From positions 1 to 45,153 of the forward strand of contig JASFYL010000005.1 of the NCBI GenBank assembly GCA_030055575.1: a DNA stretch of 45,153 nt, given 5' to 3'. The notes under the pieces are model-generated. The model ran no database searches, had not been told where the DNA came from, and was given only the letters and a program-made list of their open reading frames with translations. Position numbers and translations under genes: made by a program. Positions 8,287 to 17,736 of the stretch are shown here, in pieces; within the stretch, counting starts at the first letter, position 1, and every line of letters begins with the position of its first letter. Source of the stretch: Thermoproteota archaeon. Its GTDB lineage: Archaea > Thermoproteota > Methanomethylicia > Methanomethylicales > Methanomethylicaceae.

Positions 8287-9576
8287 TTAATCCCTTCGCG
8301 CCTCGTCCTCGCCGAATGGATTGCCCTTCTCGAGTATGTTTCTCTTAATCTCCTCATGTCTAGGTGTTAAGAAGCCCCTCTTTACGAGCGTCTCTTTTAG
8401 CCTCTCGACCATGCGCGGGGTATCTATACCGAGCGGGCAAACCTCTTTGCATCGCCCGCACTTGGTGCAAGCGTCCACCGCAACAGCCACTCCCTCTTCC
8501 CCAGTCGTGAAGGCGCTCCAGATCAGCCCGATCCCACCGAAGTAGTTGTTTCCGAAGGATCCCCCTAGCACCCGGTATATTGGGCACTCGTACATGCAGC
8601 CACCGCACCTTATGCAGTAGAGTGCCTCGACGAAGACACTATCCTCGGCCATCCTTGTTCGCCCGTTGTCGAGTAAGATCAGGTGGAGCTCCTTCGGACC
8701 GTGTGCCCCGTATACTATGGTCTTCTCGATGTCAGCAGTCTTGCTCGGACCCGTTATCAGAGAGACATAGGCTGACATGAAGACGCCGGTGGCGTAGGGC
8801 GGGAGAACCTGCAGTACCTTGAAGGCATCCTGGAGTGTGGGGACTATCTTCTCGATCCCAGTCAGGCATATGTGCTTTGGAGGTGCGTTGCTCACGAAGC
8901 GGGCGTTTCCCTCGTTCTCCACGAGGAAGATCGTGCCAGTGTTTGCAGCGACTACATTGGCGCCGGTTATCCCTATATCAGCATTGCAGAACTTGTCCCT
9001 AAGGTACTCCCTAGCAACGCCCACGAGCTCTGGGATCTCCGGGCTCACACCCTTCCCAAGAAGCTTGGAGAATGTCTTGGCCACCTCTTCCCTCGGCACA
9101 TGCACCGAGGGGTTTATGATATGCGTCGGCTTCTCCCCCCTCAGCTGTATGATGAATTCACCGAGGTCGGTCTCGTAGACCCTGTTGGAGTTCTCCTCGA
9201 GAACCTCGTTTATACCGATCTCCTCCCCGGTGAGCGACTTGGACTTGACTACAAGTTTCCCAGACCCGGTCAACTCTGAGACTATCTCCTTTGCCTCGGC
9301 AGCGCTCCTCGCCAGGTATGCCTCCCCCCTCACCTCCCTGACCGAGTCGATCGTGACCTTCACCAGAGCGTCAATCTCTCGTATTGATCTCTCCTTGATC
9401 CCTCTGACTTCCTTCCGCAGTTCTTCGAGTTCGGGTAGGCGCGACAGCGCCCTCTCCTTGGCTGATGTGTAAGCGGAGATCGCCCTGCTGAGCCCGGTTC
9501 TCCTCTTATCATCATTCATCCAGCTCTTCAACTCCTCCCTCTTCCGGACAATCCAATCCTTCTCAGCATTCTCCAT
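8287..9576 (-). CDS. LUD-domain / LutB-like iron-sulfur protein
   Basis: 429 aa; IGITGANVVAANTGTIFLVENEGNARFVSNAPPKHICLTGIEKIVP (LUD) plus CIRCGGCMYECPIYR and CTKCGRCKEVCPLGID 4Fe-4S motifs. Confidence 0.93.
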   Translation of the reverse strand: MENAEKDWIVRKREELKSWMNDDKRRTGLSRAISAYTSAKERALSRLPELEELRKEVRGIKERSIREIDALVKVTIDSVREVRGEAYLARSAAEAKEIVSELTGSGKLVVKSKSLTGEEIGINEVLEENSNRVYETDLGEFIIQLRGEKPTHIINPSVHVPREEVAKTFSKLLGKGVSPEIPELVGVAREYLRDKFCNADIGITGANVVAANTGTIFLVENEGNARFVSNAPPKHICLTGIEKIVPTLQDAFKVLQVLPPYATGVFMSAYVSLITGPSKTADIEKTIVYGAHGPKELHLILLDNGRTRMAEDSVFVEALYCIRCGGCMYECPIYRVLGGSFGNNYFGGIGLIWSAFTTGEEGVAVAVDACTKCGRCKEVCPLGIDTPRMVERLKETLVKRGFLTPRHEEIKRNILEKGNPFGEDEARRD

Positions 9577-9577
9577 G

Positions 9578-10294
9578 CTATCCCCTCCAAGCAGATAGCA
9601 GCAGCTCAGGAAGATCCAATACCCTCAAACTTTTTGGGCAGGCTTCTTTGATGTTGAAATTGCAGAACGGACATGCCGTGACCAACAGATCAGCCTCTCC
9701 CGGGAGGTTATCTGCGACGACCGACCTTGCGACCTCCCTCGATAGCTCAGGGAAAGCCGACCGGACTCCGCCTCCAGAGCCGCAGCAGAGCGCCCTTGAG
9801 CGGTTGTACTTCATCTCGAGCAGCTCGACACCCGGGATCAGCCTGATCAGCTGTCTGGGCTCCTCGTAGACGCCCATGTGCCTGCCCAAATGGCATGGGT
9901 CGTGGTAAGAAACCCTCGCATTCACTGTGCCAAGGCGACCCCTCAACAGACCTTCTTTCTCCATCAGAAACTGGGATATATGACGCACCCTGAATGGGAT
10001 ATCTCCCACTATCTGCGGATACTCTGATGACATCGTCCTGTAGCATCCGGGGCACGCGGTAATGACTTCCCCAAAACCCCTCGAGGCTATCCTGCGCACC
10101 GTCTCCTCAGCAACCCTAGAGGCAGCACCAGTCTGACCAGTCCTGAGCAGTACAGAACCGCAGCAGCCCTCTTCAGCTCCCAGCGTATCAAACTCAATCC
10201 CCATCTTTCCCAGAAGCGCCATGGTCGAATCCGAGATGCCTTTGGACCTAAGGCGAGACATGCAACCTTTCCAGTAAAGGAGGCGTTCAGGCAT
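9578..10294 (-). CDS. CCG-domain (LutA/HdrD-like) Fe-S oxidoreductase
   Basis: 238 aa; two CCG modules: GAEEGCCGSVLLRTGQ...CPGCYRTM and DPCHLGRH...ALCCGSGGGVRSAFPE...CPFC. Confidence 0.92.
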   Translation of the reverse strand: MPERLLYWKGCMSRLRSKGISDSTMALLGKMGIEFDTLGAEEGCCGSVLLRTGQTGAASRVAEETVRRIASRGFGEVITACPGCYRTMSSEYPQIVGDIPFRVRHISQFLMEKEGLLRGRLGTVNARVSYHDPCHLGRHMGVYEEPRQLIRLIPGVELLEMKYNRSRALCCGSGGGVRSAFPELSREVARSVVADNLPGEADLLVTACPFCNFNIKEACPKSLRVLDLPELLLSAWRG

Positions 10295-10383
10295 TTCTCA
10301 TCAGACAGACCCGTTAATATCTGAGCAAATATTAATTGCTGTCGCAGTGCGTGTCCAAGGGGAGGCGCCACCGGCTGATCCGG

Positions 10384-11508
10384 TCAGATGCCGAACCTGC
10401 GCCTCTCCCTAACAGGCTGCTCGAGCTCCTTGGCCAATTCCCTAAGGAGCTCCCTCTGCCTCGGGGTCAGCTTTTCAGGGACCACCGGACTCACCACGAC
10501 GAACATATCTCCTCTTCCGAAGCCGGTGAGCCTCGGCATCCCTTTCCCCTTAAGCCTTATGAGGGTGCCAGGCTGGGTGCCCGGCTCGATCGTCACCTTG
10601 ACCGGACCTTCGAGGCTCGGCACCGTAGCCTCGGTCCCAAGGGCAGCCTGAGGGAACCCTATCTTCAGGTCGTAGTAAATGTCCGGACCCTCCCTCCTGA
10701 ACCTGGAGTCCGGCGTGACAGAGACCTGTACGTATAGGTCTCCGGGCGGACCCCCGTCTGGGGAGACATCCCCCTCCCCCCTGAGCCTCAGCTGCATCCC
10801 GTCCTCAGCCCCGGCAGGGACTTTTACGTTTATCCTGCGCCTTGCCTTGACGACCCCGGATCCTCTGCAGGCCCCGCAAGGCTTATCGATTATGGACCCT
10901 GATCCCCTGCACGCAGGGCAGGCAGTTATCTGGACGAACCTCGCAAAGCCGCTCGCTTGAACCCGCTGGACTTGACCAGTCCCGCCGCACTGCGTACATG
11001 TTCTCGGAGAGGATCCAGGGGCGGCACCCGATCCTGCGCAGTCCTTGCACGTCTCGTTCCTGGGGATCTCTATTTCCTTCTCTGCGCCCCTGAAGGCATC
11101 CTCTAGAGATATCCTTAGCTCGTAGACGAGGTCGTTTCCACGCGTCTTCCTGTGACCGTAGCCTCCGTAGCCACCCCTCCCGAAGAACATGTCAAAGAGG
11201 TCGCCGAAGCCCCCAAATCCGAAATCCCTGAATATTGTTTCGAAGTCAACGCCCCTGAATATGTCCTCTTGAGTGTACTGCTGGTTGAAGCCAGCTCGCC
11301 CGAGCATGTCGTACTGGCTCCGCTTCTGCGGATCCGAGAGGACCGCGTATGCCTCTGAGATCTCCTTGAACTTCTCCTCAGCGTCCGGGGACTTGTTCCT
11401 GTCTGGGTGGTACTGCAGCGCAAGCTTCCTGTAAGCGTCCTTGATCTGCTCAGGCGTCGCGTCCCGCGGTACGCCCAGAACCTCGTAATAGTCACGTTTT
11501 GCTGCCAT
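10384..11508 (-). CDS. dnaJ: Chaperone DnaJ (type I Hsp40)
   Basis: 374 aa; J domain with HPD ([18 protein letters not shown]), G/F region, four CxxCxGxG repeats. Confidence 0.97.
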   Translation of the reverse strand: MAAKRDYYEVLGVPRDATPEQIKDAYRKLALQYHPDRNKSPDAEEKFKEISEAYAVLSDPQKRSQYDMLGRAGFNQQYTQEDIFRGVDFETIFRDFGFGGFGDLFDMFFGRGGYGGYGHRKTRGNDLVYELRISLEDAFRGAEKEIEIPRNETCKDCAGSGAAPGSSPRTCTQCGGTGQVQRVQASGFARFVQITACPACRGSGSIIDKPCGACRGSGVVKARRRINVKVPAGAEDGMQLRLRGEGDVSPDGGPPGDLYVQVSVTPDSRFRREGPDIYYDLKIGFPQAALGTEATVPSLEGPVKVTIEPGTQPGTLIRLKGKGMPRLTGFGRGDMFVVVSPVVPEKLTPRQRELLRELAKELEQPVRERRRFGI

Positions 11509-11581
11509 CTCTACCGATCCTCTGCTCGCGGAGTCAGTATTTCAGCCTTTTGCTTTGGATTTAAAAAAAGTTGATTGTAGG

Positions 11582-13471
11582 TCACTTGACTTTGTAGTCG
11601 GCGTCGTAGACCTTCTTGTCGCCTTGCCCCTCCGACTTGGCGCCGGATCCTTGGGCTTGACCAGCCTGAGCGCTCGCCTGCTGCTGCTTCTGGTACTCTG
11701 CAGCCGCCTGCTGGTAGATTGCGGTGCCAACCTCCTGGAGGACCTTGGTAAGCTCCTCGGACTTTGATTTGATCTTCCCCACATCGGTGCCGGCGAGAGC
11801 CTCCTTCAGTGCAGAAACTGAGGCGTCTATCCTGCTCACCTGATCCGGCTTGAGTTTATCGGCGAGGTCCTTCTTCGTCTTCTCGGCGGTGTAGATGAGG
11901 CTGTCAGCGGAGTTCCTCAGCTCTGCCTCTTCCCTCTTCTTCCGGTCCTGTTCGGCGAACTGCTCGGCCTCCTTCACCATCCTCTCCTTCTCTTCCTTGG
12001 AGAGCTTCGTGGAAGCCGTGATCCTGATCGAGGCAGCCTTGTTTGTGCCGAGATCCTTGGCTGTCACGTTCAGTATGCCGTTTGCGTCGATGTCGAAGGT
12101 AACCTCGATCTGCGGAACACCGCGCGGCGCAGGCGGTATGCCTTCTAGGTTGAACATTCCCAGAGAGACGTTGTCCTTTGCCATCGCGCGCTCCCCCTGG
12201 AGGACATGGATAGTCACAGCCGTCTGGAAGTCGGCTGCGGTTGTAAAGATCTGGCTCCTCCTCGTTGGGATCGTCGTGTTCCTCTCGATAATCTTGGTGA
12301 AGACGCCACCGAGCGTCTCGACCCCGAGGGATAGCGGCGTTACATCGAGGAGGAGGATATCCTTGACCTCTCCAGAGAGCACGGCGCCCTGGATGGCTGC
12401 CCCGATGGCTACGCACTCCATCGGATCGACCCCGCGCTCAGCAGGCTTGCCGAGTATGCGCTCGACGAAACGCTGTACAAGTGGGATCCTGGTAGTGCCG
12501 CCTATCAGGATTATCTTGTCTATCTGCGATGGGGTGAGCTTCGCGTCCTCAAGCGCCCGCATTATCGTCCTCTCGGTCTTTTGGACTATCGGTGTCGCTA
12601 GCTCCTCAAGCTTCGCCCTTGTTATCGTCATGTGGAGGTTCTTCGGACCAGAGGCGTCCGCGTAGATGAAGGGGAGGTCGATGTCAGTAGTGAGGAGGGT
12701 CGATAGCTCTATCTTAGCCCGCTCTGCAGCGTCCTTGAGTCGGGCCATAGCCATCCGGTCTCCCCGGAGGTCGACCCCGGTCTGTTTCTTGAACTCCTCC
12801 ACTATGTAGTCCATGAGGGCCTTGTCGATGTCCGCTCCTCCCGTCTCTGTGTCACCGCTGGTGGAGAGGACCTGGAAGACCCCCTTCCCAAAATCCATTA
12901 TTGTTACATCGTGCGTGCCCCCTCCAAAGCTGAAGACAAGGATCTTCAGTTCCTTGTCGAGCTTGTCCACGCCGTATGCCAAGCACGCGGCCGTAGGCTC
13001 GTTTATTATCCTAAGAACCTCGAATCCGGCTATCTCGCCTGCGTCCTTGGTCGCCTGCCGCTGGTTGTCGTTGAAATGGGCAGGCACGGTGATTACTGCC
13101 TTCTTGATTGTAGTGCCGAGGTACGTCTCTGCGTCCTTCTTGATCTTCTGGAGTATGAACGCAGAGATCTGCTGGGGTGTGTACTCCTTCCCGAATATGT
13201 TAACCTTGTAGTCTGTCCCCATCTTCCGCTTTATCTCAAAGACCGTGCCCTCCGGGTTCGCAATGGCTTGCCGCTTTGCAGGCTCGCCCACGAGGAGCTG
13301 TCCATCCTTCGTGAATGCGACCACAGAGGGGAACATCTTCCCAGCTGCGGTTGGCCCCTCGGCGCTGGGTATCACAGTTGCCCTGCCGCCCTCGAATATC
13401 GCGGCGGCGGAGTTTGTTGTGCCTAAGTCTATTCCAATAATTTTCTCTCCAGGTTGTATGTTTCCACTCAC
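11582..13471 (-). CDS. dnaK: Chaperone DnaK (Hsp70)
   Basis: 629 aa; [62 protein letters not shown]. Confidence 0.98.
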   Translation of the reverse strand: MSGNIQPGEKIIGIDLGTTNSAAAIFEGGRATVIPSAEGPTAAGKMFPSVVAFTKDGQLLVGEPAKRQAIANPEGTVFEIKRKMGTDYKVNIFGKEYTPQQISAFILQKIKKDAETYLGTTIKKAVITVPAHFNDNQRQATKDAGEIAGFEVLRIINEPTAACLAYGVDKLDKELKILVFSFGGGTHDVTIMDFGKGVFQVLSTSGDTETGGADIDKALMDYIVEEFKKQTGVDLRGDRMAMARLKDAAERAKIELSTLLTTDIDLPFIYADASGPKNLHMTITRAKLEELATPIVQKTERTIMRALEDAKLTPSQIDKIILIGGTTRIPLVQRFVERILGKPAERGVDPMECVAIGAAIQGAVLSGEVKDILLLDVTPLSLGVETLGGVFTKIIERNTTIPTRRSQIFTTAADFQTAVTIHVLQGERAMAKDNVSLGMFNLEGIPPAPRGVPQIEVTFDIDANGILNVTAKDLGTNKAASIRITASTKLSKEEKERMVKEAEQFAEQDRKKREEAELRNSADSLIYTAEKTKKDLADKLKPDQVSRIDASVSALKEALAGTDVGKIKSKSEELTKVLQEVGTAIYQQAAAEYQKQQQASAQAGQAQGSGAKSEGQGDKKVYDADYKVK

Positions 13472-13472
13472 A

Positions 13473-14111
13473 TTAACTCTCCTCCTTTGTCATTTTTGAT
13501 CTTGAAGGCTTTGCCGAGACCTTCACCACGCTCGGCCTGATTACCCTGTCCCTGAGCATGTACCCTTTCCTCATCTCCTCGATGACCGTGTTTTCCTCTA
13601 GGTCTTCCCTCTCTTCCCTTGAGACAACCATGTGCTTTTCAGGGTCCAGAGGGCGCATGAGGCAGTCTATCTGCGAAACACCATGCTTCTCCAACACCTT
13701 CCGCATCTTCTTTAGGGTCATCTCAACGCCCTGCACTATTGCCCCTTGCTCAGCCGAACGCGCGTTCTTCAGGGCAAGCTCGAGCTCGTCTACGACTTCG
13801 AGCAGGTCACAAATCAGCGAAGCATTGGCGTATAGGCGAACCTCCTCGATCTGACGCTCGGATCTCTTCCGGATGTTCTCGCAGTCTGCCTGGGCGTACT
13901 TGAGCCTCGTGTTCGAGTCATGTAGTTCCTTCTGTAGCGCGCTCAGCTGTTGCCGATACTTTAATATCTCCTCCTCCAGATGCCCGAGATCCTTCTCCTC
14001 CGGAGGCTCGGCGCCCGGGCTTGTCTTTCCACACTCGACTTGGCTAACCTTCTCCTTCTCAGACTCCGCTCTCCCAGGCGATATGCTACTAGGCGATCTC
14101 TCAGCAGTCAA
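13473..14111 (-). CDS. grpE: Nucleotide exchange factor GrpE
   Basis: C-terminal [64 protein letters not shown]. The longer track ORF (to 14171) runs through a TATA-like aaatatatatattt, so I prefer the TTG at 14111 preceded by GGGGGAG. Confidence 0.9.
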   Translation of the reverse strand: MTAERSPSSISPGRAESEKEKVSQVECGKTSPGAEPPEEKDLGHLEEEILKYRQQLSALQKELHDSNTRLKYAQADCENIRKRSERQIEEVRLYANASLICDLLEVVDELELALKNARSAEQGAIVQGVEMTLKKMRKVLEKHGVSQIDCLMRPLDPEKHMVVSREEREDLEENTVIEEMRKGYMLRDRVIRPSVVKVSAKPSRSKMTKEES

Positions 14112-14297
14112 CAGAGCTCCCCCGCTGAAGCTGAGAATTATATCGCAGTCAAATATATATATTTCACGCATACCGAACCTGGAGCAAGGAAGAAATCCAG
14201 ACGGTTGAGGTAATTTGCGGTAAAAGGACAGTATAGGATAAAGAAAGAAAAAACAATTATAAAAAAGGATAATAGCTCCAGAGGCGAGTATAACACG

Positions 14298-15419
14298 GTG
14301 CGTATGACGCCAAGCATCATCGAGGAGGCGGCATCGAGCTGCACTTTCTGTGGCGCTTGCGTAGAGGTCTGCCCCTTCTTCAAGGTCACCAAGAACCCGA
14401 AGTACGGCGCGATGGCTAAGGTGGAGGCGGCCATAGCCCTCTTCGAGGGCAAGGAGCTCAGCAAAGAGGAGGTAAATACTCTCTTACTCTGCACCAGGTG
14501 CGATGGCTGCCATAGCTCCTGCCCAATGGAGATACCGATCTCCCAAGTCGTCCAAGCCGCGAGGGCTGAGCTGAGGAGGGTTAATGCAGCCCCTGAGAAG
14601 TACAAAACGATAGCCGATGCGATAATAAAGACGGGCTCACCTATGGGCGCGCCCTTAGAGAAGAGGAGGGTTTGCATTCCGGGTGGTTTCAAACCCCCGG
14701 ATAGGGCAGAGTACCTCTACGTAACGGGCTGCTGGTCCGCGATCAAACTCCCAGAGACTGCGATGGCCACTATGGAACTGCTCATGAAGGCTGGCGTTGA
14801 TTTCACCATACTCGGCGAGAAGGAGTGGTGCTGTGGGCTATTCCTGATAGATACGGGGATGGTCGAGGAGGCTAAGGAGCTTGCCAAGAAGAATACGCTC
14901 CTCTTTGAATCGACGGGGGCAAGAACGGTCGTAACAGAGTGCCCCTCATGCCACGATGTCTTCAAGAACATCTATCCAGCCCTCTTCAGGAGCCCAAAGT
15001 ATGAAGTGATCCACATTTCGGAGCTGCTGGAGAAGGTTGTGGGAGAAGGGAGGCTTAGGCTATCGCCAGAAACCAAAAGGAAGAAGGTAGTATACAAAGA
15101 TCCATGCCCGCTCGCCAGGAGGAACGGCATTTTACGACCTCCGAGGAAGGTCTTGAGCGCAGTCTGCGAGCTCCTCGAGTATGATGAGTGTGGTAGAGAC
15201 GCGCTCTGCTGTGGCGCCCCAGCCGGGGTGAAGCCGCTATACCCAGAGATCTCGAACAAACTGGCCGAGTTGCTAATGGTGGAGGCGAAGGAGAAGGGCG
15301 CGGCAGAGGTCGGCGTGGGGTGCGTCTTCTGCATGTACCACATGGGAGGACTGCAGAAGGAAGCGGGTTACCCGCCCATAAAGACCCTTTCGCAGATACT
15401 CCTCGAGATGGTAGAATAG
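14298..15419 (+). CDS. HdrD/GlpC-like Fe-S oxidoreductase with 4Fe-4S and two CCG domains
   Basis: 373 aa; CTFCGACVEVCPFF, CTRCDGCHSSCPM, EKEWCCGLFLIDTG, CPSCHDVF, DPCPLARR, ALCCGAPAG, CVFC. Confidence 0.9.
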   Translation: MRMTPSIIEEAASSCTFCGACVEVCPFFKVTKNPKYGAMAKVEAAIALFEGKELSKEEVNTLLLCTRCDGCHSSCPMEIPISQVVQAARAELRRVNAAPEKYKTIADAIIKTGSPMGAPLEKRRVCIPGGFKPPDRAEYLYVTGCWSAIKLPETAMATMELLMKAGVDFTILGEKEWCCGLFLIDTGMVEEAKELAKKNTLLFESTGARTVVTECPSCHDVFKNIYPALFRSPKYEVIHISELLEKVVGEGRLRLSPETKRKKVVYKDPCPLARRNGILRPPRKVLSAVCELLEYDECGRDALCCGAPAGVKPLYPEISNKLAELLMVEAKEKGAAEVGVGCVFCMYHMGGLQKEAGYPPIKTLSQILLEMVE

Positions 15420-15485
15420 GAAAAGAACTCATCCGATGATGGGGGTCCTCCGTGGTAAGAAAGAGCGATAGCAAGTAAGAAAACG

Positions 15486-15884
15486 TCAGCCCTGCCTGAA
15501 CTTCTGGCTCAGGGGCACCCGCTTCCCGTCCTTTACGTATGTGATGGAAGTCTCGAGCCTCACAGGCATCCCCAAGTTGCAGAAGAGCTCATATAGATCC
15601 TCCCCAGGTATGTCCTCGCGCAGCTTCCCAGTCCTGTAAAGGTTGGCGATGTACTTCACCACCTCCATAGCAGCCTTTGGGTACTGCTCAAGGGCAGCCT
15701 CCAGAACCTCCAGCCCCCTGCCGAGCAGGTGCTGCTTGACGAGCGCCAAGGGGTCCGGCTCAGATTTCTTCGGTTCCTCTGCTTTCTTCATTGTCGCAAG
15801 CCTACGCTCCATCTCTAGGAGCTTGCGCCTCTTGATCAGCTCTATCTCGTCCTCTCCGCCAGTCGACATTTGTGCACCCTCCAA
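15486..15884 (-). CDS. Divergent PDCD5-like (double-stranded DNA-binding) protein
   Basis: 132 aa; charged N-terminal helix IELIKRRKLLEMERRLATMKK, then ...AMEVVKYIANLYRTGKLREDIPGEDLYELFCNLG...TSITYVKDGKRV; overall PDCD5-like pattern, weak identity. Confidence 0.5.
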   Translation of the reverse strand: MEGAQMSTGGEDEIELIKRRKLLEMERRLATMKKAEEPKKSEPDPLALVKQHLLGRGLEVLEAALEQYPKAAMEVVKYIANLYRTGKLREDIPGEDLYELFCNLGMPVRLETSITYVKDGKRVPLSQKFRQG

Positions 15885-15913
15885 GATAATTGATACAGGT
15901 CAGAAATAAGCTT

Positions 15914-16423
15914 TTAACCTTCCTTGGCTCGATCCTCTTCCAGCGCCTGAATCTTCCCTTTGACCCTGAAAGGCGGAGAGTAGTCCGGGAGGGCGTTCCC
16001 CCGCTCGTAGTGGCAGGAGATTGTCTTCCCCCTCAAGGATTCCCACAGGTCCTCAGGAACGACCTTGAAGAACTCTCTGAGCTCTCTCTTCTGGTACCCA
16101 TCCCCCTTCCGCTTCTTCGATATGAACTTAAATGCCAGGACTATCCTGCGCTTAGGGTATAGCTTGAACCCGTTTATGAGGAAGATGTCCCTCTCGATCT
16201 GATCCCAAAGCACGTAGAGATGATCCTTTGCACCAGCCTTTGCCTCGACTACATCTAACTCGCCGGACTCGTCATGAGTGGCCATAATGTCTGGCAGGTA
16301 TGCGCTGTTCCCTCCCGTCCTGTACGCCCACCATCCCGCCTCCCTGTACCTCTTAACGAGGTCTCGCTCGAAGCCCTGACCCCTGCTCTTCCTTATCCTG
16401 GAGACATGCGCGGGATCTTCCAA
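15914..16423 (-). CDS. Hjc-like Holliday junction resolvase / archaeal nuclease-fold protein with C-terminal extension
   Basis: 169 aa; SRGQGFERDLVKRYREAGWWAYRTGGN...PDIMA...DVVEAKAGAKDHLYVLWDQIERDIF matches the Hjc E...PD...ExK...Q arrangement. Confidence 0.7.
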   Translation of the reverse strand: MEDPAHVSRIRKSRGQGFERDLVKRYREAGWWAYRTGGNSAYLPDIMATHDESGELDVVEAKAGAKDHLYVLWDQIERDIFLINGFKLYPKRRIVLAFKFISKKRKGDGYQKRELREFFKVVPEDLWESLRGKTISCHYERGNALPDYSPPFRVKGKIQALEEDRAKEG

Positions 16424-16438
16424 GCAATCAGCAGCCCC

Positions 16439-17032
16439 CTACACCCACGCTCTCAGCTCCGGGCGGAAAGCCTCCAAGTACAACGCTCCGATGATCGTCT
16501 TTGCATCCTCTATCTCCCCCCTTCTGACCATCTCCAGCACCTGGGGGATCGGAAGGAAGGCGGTCTCGATCTCCTCGTCGACATCTGGATTCCTTTTGGA
16601 GGGGGCCAAGCGCTGTGCCAAGAAGAGGTACATCACCTCCGTGCTGTACCCTGGAGCTATGTAGAAATGCGCGAGTCTCTCCATGAGCTCTGCAGTGTAC
16701 CCAGTCTCCTCTGCGAGCTCCCTGCGGGCGCACGCCTCTGGGGTCTCCCCTTCCTCCATGGTCCCTGCAGGGATCTCCCAGAGCGTTTTCCTTGCGGTGT
16801 GCCTGTACTGCCTCTCCATCAGGATCATGTTGCGGTCGATTGCCACTATCGCCACGGCGCCCGGATGCACCACCTTTTCCCTTATGGACTCCCTGCCGCT
16901 CGGCAACCGGACTTGGTCTACGTCGACCTTTATTACCCTGCCCGAGAAGACGCGGGATGAGGAGATCGTCCCTTCCAAGTATGGCACCCTTAGCGCGCTC
17001 TGGACTGAACCATGGGCTGGATCAACGTCCAT
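16439..17032 (-). CDS. NUDIX hydrolase (ADP-ribose pyrophosphatase-like)
   Basis: NUDIX box GTMEEGETPEACARRELAEETGYTAE. The ATG at 17032 overlaps the upstream gene; a GTG at 16987 is an alternative start. Confidence 0.92.
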   Translation of the reverse strand: MDVDPAHGSVQSALRVPYLEGTISSSRVFSGRVIKVDVDQVRLPSGRESIREKVVHPGAVAIVAIDRNMILMERQYRHTARKTLWEIPAGTMEEGETPEACARRELAEETGYTAELMERLAHFYIAPGYSTEVMYLFLAQRLAPSKRNPDVDEEIETAFLPIPQVLEMVRRGEIEDAKTIIGALYLEAFRPELRAWV

Positions 17033-17703
17033 ATCCAGTCCGCGAACTCCCTCGGGTTCTTGGTCTGGAGCAGCACTTCGCCTGGACCCGTTATCCTGGT
17101 CACGAGCCCCTCGCCGCTGAGGAGGGTCTCCTTGAGTCCTCCAAACTTTTCTACCCTATATGTGCAGGTATTGTTGAAAGCTACTAGGTGAAAGTTGTCA
17201 ACGACAAGCTGCTCGTTGGGACCGAGGACATGCCTGTCAATCGCCCCGAAGGTGTTGATGAACAGGTCGCCGACTCCGGATGCCCTTATCATGAAGAGGC
17301 CTTGACCGAAGAGACCCTTCGTGAAGCCTTCCCACTTGACATCGAGGTCTACTGTTGGAGAGGAGGCGACGTAGGACTCCCTCCGGATTATCCAACCGTT
17401 GCTGCCGTCGAGGCGCAGGTGCTCTATGTCACCTATAGGAGCCGAGACGAACGCGACTTCGCCAGGACCTCCCCTGGCAGTGAAGTCGTTGACCCAGAAC
17501 GATTGCCCGCCGAGCAGTTTCAGACCTAAGGATCCGAGTACTCCAGACCGGGACCTCGTCTTTGCTTCGATGTTCGGGCTCATGTATGTCATCGCGCCCG
17601 ACTCACCTACGACCGACTCGCCGTCTTTGAGCCTAAGCACTACCATCGAGTATGACGGTTTGTATCGTATCTCGTATTCCATACCCACTACCACCCCATC
17701 CAT
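16990..17703 (-). CDS. AIM24 family protein (TIGR00266-like)
   Basis: 237 aa; GESVVGESGAMTYMSPNIEAKTRS, FVSAPIGDIEHLRL, EQLVVDNFHLVAFNNTCTYRVEKFGGLK, GEGLVTRITGPGEVLLQTKN. Confidence 0.88.
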   Translation of the reverse strand: MDGVVVGMEYEIRYKPSYSMVVLRLKDGESVVGESGAMTYMSPNIEAKTRSRSGVLGSLGLKLLGGQSFWVNDFTARGGPGEVAFVSAPIGDIEHLRLDGSNGWIIRRESYVASSPTVDLDVKWEGFTKGLFGQGLFMIRASGVGDLFINTFGAIDRHVLGPNEQLVVDNFHLVAFNNTCTYRVEKFGGLKETLLSGEGLVTRITGPGEVLLQTKNPREFADWIWTLIQPMVQSRAR

Positions 17704-17736
17704 ATTCGGGCAGCAGCTTATAAAAACTAGTTGCGG

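Noticed and set aside
11895-12665. Long plus-strand ORF (256 aa) opposite dnaK
   Set aside because: Antisense shadow of the strongly conserved dnaK; low-complexity Ser/Ile/Val-rich translation with no recognisable domain.
16274-16960. 228-aa plus-strand ORF opposite the NUDIX/Hjc-like genes
   Set aside because: Antisense to two recognisable coding regions; translation is Pro/Leu/His/Arg-rich and without domain features.
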